NCBI GenBank assembly: GCA_031285975.1
Contig: JAITVE010000364.1
Span: forward strand, 1-11,355
DNA from: Candidatus Adiutrix sp.
Lineage (GTDB): Bacteria > Desulfobacterota > Desulfarculia > Adiutricales > Adiutricaceae
Length of the DNA stretch: 11,355 nt
Direction of reading: 5' to 3'
Shown here: positions 7,540 to 11,355 of the stretch, piece after piece
Position numbering within the stretch: position 1 is the stretch's first letter
Layout: each line of letters starts with the position of its first letter
Program-made: the position numbers and the translations under genes
The notes under the pieces: model-generated
Told to the model about the DNA's origin: nothing
Database searches by the model: none
The model's input: only the letters and a program-made list of their open reading frames with translations

Positions 7540-8928
7540 CTAATACCGATAATGGTTCGCCTTATACGGGCCATCCACCGGCACGCCGATGTAGTCGGCC
7601 TGGGTTTGGGTTAAAGCCGTAAGCTGCGCGCCAATACGGCCGAGATGGAGGCGGGCCACTTTTTCGTCTAAATGCTTGGGGAGCACGTAGACTTTGTTCT
7701 GGTATTGGCCGTTGTTGTGGAAGAGCTCCATCTGGCCCAGGGTCTGGTTGGTGAAGCTGTTGCTCATGACGAAGCTGGGGTGGCCGGTGGCGCAGCCAAG
7801 GTTCACCAGGCGGCCTTCGGCCAAGAGGATGATGCGCTTGCCGTCCGGGAAGATGATGTGATCCACCTGGGGCTTGATGTTTTCCCACTGGTACTGGCGG
7901 AGGGAGGCCACGTCGATTTCGCTGTCGAAATGGCCGATGTTGCAGACAATGGCCTGGTCGCGCATGGCTTTCATGTGCTCATGGGTGATGACGCGCACGT
8001 TGCCGGTGGTGGTGACGAAAATATCGCCCTGGGAGGCGACTTCGTCCATCCGCACCACGCGGTAGCCTTCCATGGCCGCCTGGAGAGCGCAGATGGGGTC
8101 TATTTCCGTGATCCAGACCGTGGCCCCCAGCCCGCGCAGGCTCTGGGCGCAGCCCTTGCCCACGTCGCCGTAGCCCAAAACGACCGCGATCTTCCCCGCC
8201 ACCATCACGTCCGTAGCCCGCTTGATGCCGTCCACCAAGCTTTCGCGGCAGCCGTAGAGGTTGTCGAACTTGGACTTGGTCACCGAGTCGTTGACGTTGA
8301 TGGCCGGGAACGGCAGGGCCCCGCTCTGCTCCATGGCGTAGAGCCGGTGCACGCCGGTGGTGGTCTCTTCGGTCACGCCCTTGATGTGCTTGAGCCGCTT
8401 GGAATACCAGGCCGGGTCTTTGGCCAGATAACGTTTGATGGAGGCGAAGAGCACTTCGGCCTCTTCGCTGTCCGGGTTGTCCAGAACTTTGATATCCTTT
8501 TCCGCCGCCGCGCCTTTGATGACGAGCAAGGTGGCGTCGCCGCCGTCGTCGAGGATCATGTTGCCCGGCGCGTCGCCCGGCCAGTCCAGGATGCGGTGGG
8601 TGAATTCCCAATAATCTTCAAGGGACTCGCCCTTGTAGGCGAAGACGGGCAGCCCGGCCTTGGCCATGGCGGCGGCGGCGTGATCCTGGGTGGAAAAGAT
8701 GTTGCAGGAAGCCCAGCGCACTTCCGCGCCCAGAGCCACCAGGGTTTCCATGAGCACGGCGGTCTGGATGGTCATGTGCAGCGAGCCGGAGATGCGCGCA
8801 CCCTTCAGCGGTTTCGTCTGGCCGTATTCCCGGCGCAGGGCCATCAGGCCCGGCATTTCGGTTTCGGCGATGTTGATTTCCTTGCGTCCCCACTCGGCCA
8901 GGGACAGGTCGGCCACTTTGTAATCCAT
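7540..8928 (-). CDS. ahcY: S-adenosylhomocysteine hydrolase
   Basis: Reversibly cleaves S-adenosylhomocysteine to adenosine and homocysteine with tightly bound NAD, relieving product inhibition of methyltransferases and feeding methionine recycling. It is 462 residues from the ATG at 8928, chosen because GGAGGT stands about 7 bases upstream; an in-frame upstream extension to 9009 would run through the riboswitch. Visible motifs: [12 protein letters not shown] (48-59), [13 protein letters not shown] (75-87), DDGGDATLL (127-135), [11 protein letters not shown] (187-197), [13 protein letters not shown] (211-223), NAD-binding GYGDVGKG (252-259), and the invariant C-terminus YKANHYRY. The insert of about 40 residues near 140-185 is the one found in many bacterial and plant enzymes and absent from the shorter forms. 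Nothing is missing. It follows dacB on the same strand but has its own riboswitch leader. Very sure. Confidence 0.98.
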   Translation of the reverse strand: MDYKVADLSLAEWGRKEINIAETEMPGLMALRREYGQTKPLKGARISGSLHMTIQTAVLMETLVALGAEVRWASCNIFSTQDHAAAAMAKAGLPVFAYKGESLEDYWEFTHRILDWPGDAPGNMILDDGGDATLLVIKGAAAEKDIKVLDNPDSEEAEVLFASIKRYLAKDPAWYSKRLKHIKGVTEETTTGVHRLYAMEQSGALPFPAINVNDSVTKSKFDNLYGCRESLVDGIKRATDVMVAGKIAVVLGYGDVGKGCAQSLRGLGATVWITEIDPICALQAAMEGYRVVRMDEVASQGDIFVTTTGNVRVITHEHMKAMRDQAIVCNIGHFDSEIDVASLRQYQWENIKPQVDHIIFPDGKRIILLAEGRLVNLGCATGHPSFVMSNSFTNQTLGQMELFHNNGQYQNKVYVLPKHLDEKVARLHLGRIGAQLTALTQTQADYIGVPVDGPYKANHYRY

Positions 8929-8953
8929 ACGGGTTACCTCCAATATAATTATT

Positions 8954-9019
8954 GAGTGCCGTTGTTTGACGGAGTCTTTAAGCGAGCCTGAGGGTAACCC
9001 TTGCAGCACTCCTCGCTTA
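8954..9019 (-). ncRNA. SAH riboswitch (ahcY leader)
   Basis: The minus strand shows the conserved core GAGGAGTGCTGCAAGGGT followed by ACCCTCAGGCTCGC. P1 pairs 9019-9012 with 8986-8979 over 8 bp. A short GGGT/ACCC hairpin lies inside it (around 8991-9001). The pseudoknot pairs CAGCACTC at 9004-9011 with GAGTGCCG at 8954-8961 (one G-U pair). This matches the known SAH-responsive riboswitch found before ahcY genes. The pseudoknot ends about 13 bases before the ahcY ribosome binding site, so SAH binding should favour translation. The element starts 15 bases after the dacB stop. Confidence 0.9.
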
Positions 9020-9034
9020 CAAGATTAGGTATTG

Positions 9035-10399
9035 TCACTCCCCCGCGCTTGGGGGAGAAATGAATTCGGCTTTCAAAATGTCCAGAATCTTGTCGCGGGC
9101 GTCATTGCGGTATTCCGCGCCGTTGAGCAAAATAACAAAGCTGAGGGGCCGCCCGGGCTCGCCGGGCCGCTCCAGGTACCCGGCCAGGGTTTTGATGTCG
9201 CTCATGGTGCCGGTTTTGAAATAGACTTGGCCGTTGTCCTTGCTGGTGAAGAGGAAGCGTTCCGGCTCCATTTCTTTCAGCACTTCGGCCATCTGCCGGG
9301 CGGTCACCGTGGTCTGGCGGCTCAGGCCGCTGCCGTCGCCCATGACGATGGGCGGCAGGGCCTTGATGGTAAAGTATTCGGACATCACCATCTGGGCCTT
9401 TTCCAAAGTGGCCGGGGCCCCGAAACGCTCGGCCCCCATGGCCAGGAAAATCTGATTGGTCATAAAATTATTGGAATATTTCAAGAGGTCGCGCAGCACC
9501 TCTTCCAGCGGGCGGGATGACACGTGGCGGTAGAACACCCGCCGCCGCTCAGGGGCGGTGTGCCCGGCGAAGATTTGGCCCGAGACCGGGACGCCCGCCT
9601 CCTCCAACTGGGCTTTTAAAAGCTGCCCGGCGTGTTCCTCAGCCGCCTGGGGGCTCTCGGAAATGTTGAGGCTGAAGCTGCCGCTGCCCTTGGTTTTGGC
9701 GGCCAGGGCCTGGGCGAAGGGGGTCAGGGGGATGCGGTCATTGGCGCGGGAGACGGCGCCTTTTTTATTTTTCTTGAAACTGACGGTGTTGAAGTTGACG
9801 CTGAACGCGCCGTTATAGGCGTCGTAGGGGGAGCGGGTTTGGGAGTTGCCGTCCAAAATCAGGCCGCGTTCGAAGTAGGAAGCGTCGATATAAATGTTGC
9901 GAACCTGCTTTAGGCCCCGTTCTTGCAAAGCCTTGATGGCGCGGGCTAATTCTTCCGACACCATATATGGGTCGCCGTAGCCGACCACCCACAAGTCGTG
10001 ATTTTTAGTCAAGAGGAAGTCTGTTTTAAAGCGGTATTCGGGGCCTAAAAATTCAAGCGCGGCCCCCGCAGTGACGATTTTTAAGATGGAAGCGGGGACA
10101 TAAAACTTCTCCGCGTTGTGGGCATACAGCTCCCGCGCCCCCTGGGGAGCGTGATGATCCACCACCAGCACTGCGCCGTCGCCCAAAAGAGCCAATAGGT
10201 TCTGCGGCCACGGCAAGGGGTCGGATTTATTCTGCCCCGAACTTTGGGAACCACTATTCTTTGCGCTCTTCACCGCGCCGCCCTTTTTGGGGGCGGCCAG
10301 GAGAGCCTCCGGCCCCATTGCGCCCAGGCACAGCAAAAATGCCGCTGCCGCAATGGCCGGAACCAGGAGTTTGAAGTTATGAAACCATTTACCTATCAT
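9035..10399 (-). CDS. dacB: D-alanyl-D-alanine carboxypeptidase/endopeptidase (PBP4-type, family S13)
   Basis: Periplasmic penicillin-binding protein that removes the terminal D-alanine from, or cuts cross-links in, peptidoglycan. It has 454 residues. The N-terminus FKLLVPAIAAAAFLLCLGAM looks like a signal peptide or uncleaved anchor, followed by a Lys/Ser-rich linker (38-60). The active-site set is complete: SILK (Ser104, Lys107), SNN (309-311) and KTG (395-397). A large insertion between the first two motifs is typical of S13 enzymes. GDGSGLSR (354-361) and the FVILLNGAE strand (421-429) also fit. The ATG at 10399 has GGAGG about 10 bases upstream. The first 21 bases overlap the start of the divergent rlpA. 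A 7-bp hairpin (9038-9057) lies in the last codons. Family very sure; the gene symbol follows PBP4 homology. Confidence 0.93.
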   Translation of the reverse strand: MIGKWFHNFKLLVPAIAAAAFLLCLGAMGPEALLAAPKKGGAVKSAKNSGSQSSGQNKSDPLPWPQNLLALLGDGAVLVVDHHAPQGARELYAHNAEKFYVPASILKIVTAGAALEFLGPEYRFKTDFLLTKNHDLWVVGYGDPYMVSEELARAIKALQERGLKQVRNIYIDASYFERGLILDGNSQTRSPYDAYNGAFSVNFNTVSFKKNKKGAVSRANDRIPLTPFAQALAAKTKGSGSFSLNISESPQAAEEHAGQLLKAQLEEAGVPVSGQIFAGHTAPERRRVFYRHVSSRPLEEVLRDLLKYSNNFMTNQIFLAMGAERFGAPATLEKAQMVMSEYFTIKALPPIVMGDGSGLSRQTTVTARQMAEVLKEMEPERFLFTSKDNGQVYFKTGTMSDIKTLAGYLERPGEPGRPLSFVILLNGAEYRNDARDKILDILKAEFISPPSAGE

Positions 10400-11209
10400 G
10401 CCCGTACATCCTCCGCCGACCCCTCGGCCCCCCCCCGTCTGCGAGGCGGCCTGAAAAGCGCCGGATTATTGCTGCTTCTCTTCGCTGTTTTGACTTCCTC
10501 CGGCTGCGGCTTTTTCGGCCCGGCCCGGAGCGGCAAATCCTATGTCATCAAGGGCCAGCGCTACCACATCCTGGCCTCGGCCGAAGGTTTTCGGGAACGG
10601 GGGCAGGCCTCCTGGTACGGAGAGCCCTTCCACGGCCGGAAAACGGCCAGCGGCGAGGTGTATGACATGAACAAAATCTCGGCCGCCCATAAAACCCTGC
10701 CGCTCCACACCTGGGTGGAAGTCAGGAACCTGGAAAACAATAAAGTGATGAACGTGCGCATCAACGACCGCGGGCCCTTTGTCCGGGGCCGGATAATCGA
10801 CCTCAGCCGCAGCGCGGCCCAGCAGTTGGGCGTCTACAACGCGGGGCTGGCCCGCGTCCACATCCGGGCCATCACCGGGGCCAAAGCCCGCCAACTGGCT
10901 GAAGCCGAGGGCCGCCAAAGCGCCCCCCGCGCAGCCGCCGCGCCTGCGGCCACCCCCTCCGCCGGAGGAGCCATCGGCTACGGAGTCCGCGCCCTCGTCA
11001 CCGCCAGTTCGGAAGAGGCGGAACGCCATCGCCGCGTTATGGAAAAACGCTTCGGAGCCGCTGGCATAGACACCACTCTCGACCGCGACCGGGCTTCCTT
11101 CTCCGTCTTCATCGAAGGCCTCAAAACCGCCCGTGAAGCCGAAACATTACGGAAACGCCTTTTGGCCGCCGGGTACAGCGCCGCCCAAATCATCGGCTCC
11201 CCCCGCTGA
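10379..11209 (+). CDS. rlpA: RlpA family septal-ring lytic transglycosylase/lipoprotein with SPOR domain
   Basis: Outer-membrane lipoprotein that, in studied relatives such as Pseudomonas RlpA, cuts glycan strands lacking stem peptides at the septum. It has 276 residues from the ATG at 10379, supported by AGGAG at 10365-10369, 9 bases upstream; earlier in-frame starts back to 10244 lie inside dacB and lack such support. A long N-region precedes hydrophobic LLLLLFAVLTSSGC, with Cys43 as the likely lipidated residue (serine at -3 is a weak lipobox). The double-psi beta-barrel spans about 73-165, with GQASWYGEPFHGRKTASGE (75-93) and RINDRGPF (127-134) holding the putative catalytic Glu and Asp. 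An Ala/Pro linker (180-197) leads to a C-terminal SPOR-like domain (200-274), which would bind denuded septal glycan. Its product should work on the same wall material as the divergent dacB. Confidence 0.93.
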   Translation: MKPFTYHARTSSADPSAPPRLRGGLKSAGLLLLLFAVLTSSGCGFFGPARSGKSYVIKGQRYHILASAEGFRERGQASWYGEPFHGRKTASGEVYDMNKISAAHKTLPLHTWVEVRNLENNKVMNVRINDRGPFVRGRIIDLSRSAAQQLGVYNAGLARVHIRAITGAKARQLAEAEGRQSAPRAAAAPAATPSAGGAIGYGVRALVTASSEEAERHRRVMEKRFGAAGIDTTLDRDRASFSVFIEGLKTAREAETLRKRLLAAGYSAAQIIGSPR

Positions 11210-11326
11210 TAAGGCCTCAACAATTTGATATTGTAATACTCTTTGGCATTTATGACAAGTGTGGGGTGGGCTAAGAACAGGGCAACCTTATTTGGAAAAG
11301 GGCGCGCCTAAAAAACAGGAGAGTAG

Positions 11327-11355
11327 TTGCACAGAGTCCTTGCGCTGATTATATT
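11327..11355 (+). promoter_or_regulatory. Promoter-like sequence at the right edge
   Basis: TTGCAC (11327-11332) and TATATT (11350-11355) are separated by exactly 17 bases, a good sigma-70-type match in a short AT-richer stretch after rlpA. It would drive a gene beyond the window. Nothing else was recognised in 11210-11326. Confidence 0.45.

Noticed and set aside
7008..7622. Several small open frames on both strands in the gap between ahcY and the HU-like gene
   Set aside because: They are translations of the palindromic repeats (for example VIPAKAGIH-like strings) and differ in frame from repeat to repeat; no ribosome binding sites support them.
7672..8955. 427-residue open frame on the plus strand
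   Set aside because: It is the antisense shadow of ahcY. The ahcY frame has all family motifs; this one has none.
9038..9057. Hairpin CTCCCCC/GGGGGAG at the end of dacB as a terminator
   Set aside because: The stem is within the last codons and is not followed by a T-run on the minus strand, so it is too weak to call as a terminator.
10244..10378. N-terminal extension of RlpA
   Set aside because: The in-frame extension lies antisense within the dacB signal and linker region. The ATG at 10379 has a well-placed AGGAG and begins a lipoprotein-like N-terminus.

Overview
The window looks like a chromosomal segment of a GC-rich Gram-negative bacterium, most likely a delta-proteobacterial (Desulfobacterota, Desulfovibrio-like) lineage. 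The evidence is strongly GC-biased housekeeping genes, a lipoprotein/periplasmic gene pair (RlpA and a PBP4-type DD-peptidase), an SAH riboswitch before ahcY, and GC-rich intergenic palindromes of a style I associate with Desulfovibrionales. The taxon is an inference from gene content, not a marker-gene result.

Layout, left to right. (1) 2-2840, plus strand: the 3' part of cysS (cysteinyl-tRNA synthetase), then uvrB. (2) 2837-6983, minus strand: a tightly packed run read from right to left. It contains a short-armed HU/IHF-like protein, an AEC-family permease, an exported TPR protein, a TIR-domain protein fused to an RsiV-like DUF3298 region, a 48-residue microORF that resembles the start of an HTH antitoxin, and an MgtC/SapB-family membrane protein. 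A small unrecognised membrane-anchored protein follows and meets uvrB tail to tail. A good sigma-70-type promoter stands before the HU-like gene, and the following gaps are an ATGA overlap, then 8, 13, 5 and 5 bases. The TIR gene is conspicuously AT-rich compared with its neighbours and looks acquired. (3) 6984-7539: an intergenic mosaic of palindromes, with three short hairpin repeats, a long inverted repeat and a composite of three strong GC-rich hairpins. (4) 7540-10399, minus strand: ahcY (S-adenosylhomocysteine hydrolase) behind an SAH riboswitch, preceded by dacB. (5) 10379-11209, plus strand: rlpA, whose 5' coding end overlaps that of the divergent dacB. A promoter-like sequence at the right edge points out of the window.

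How the genes work together. cysS and uvrB are core translation and DNA-repair genes. ahcY removes the product inhibitor SAH of methyltransferases, and the riboswitch would raise its expression when SAH accumulates. dacB and rlpA both act on peptidoglycan. The best candidate for something undescribed is the TIR-DUF3298 fusion with its microORF and mgtC neighbour: a putative NAD-consuming effector joined to a domain whose characterised relative (RsiV) binds lysozyme. A role in phage or stress defence is a hypothesis only.
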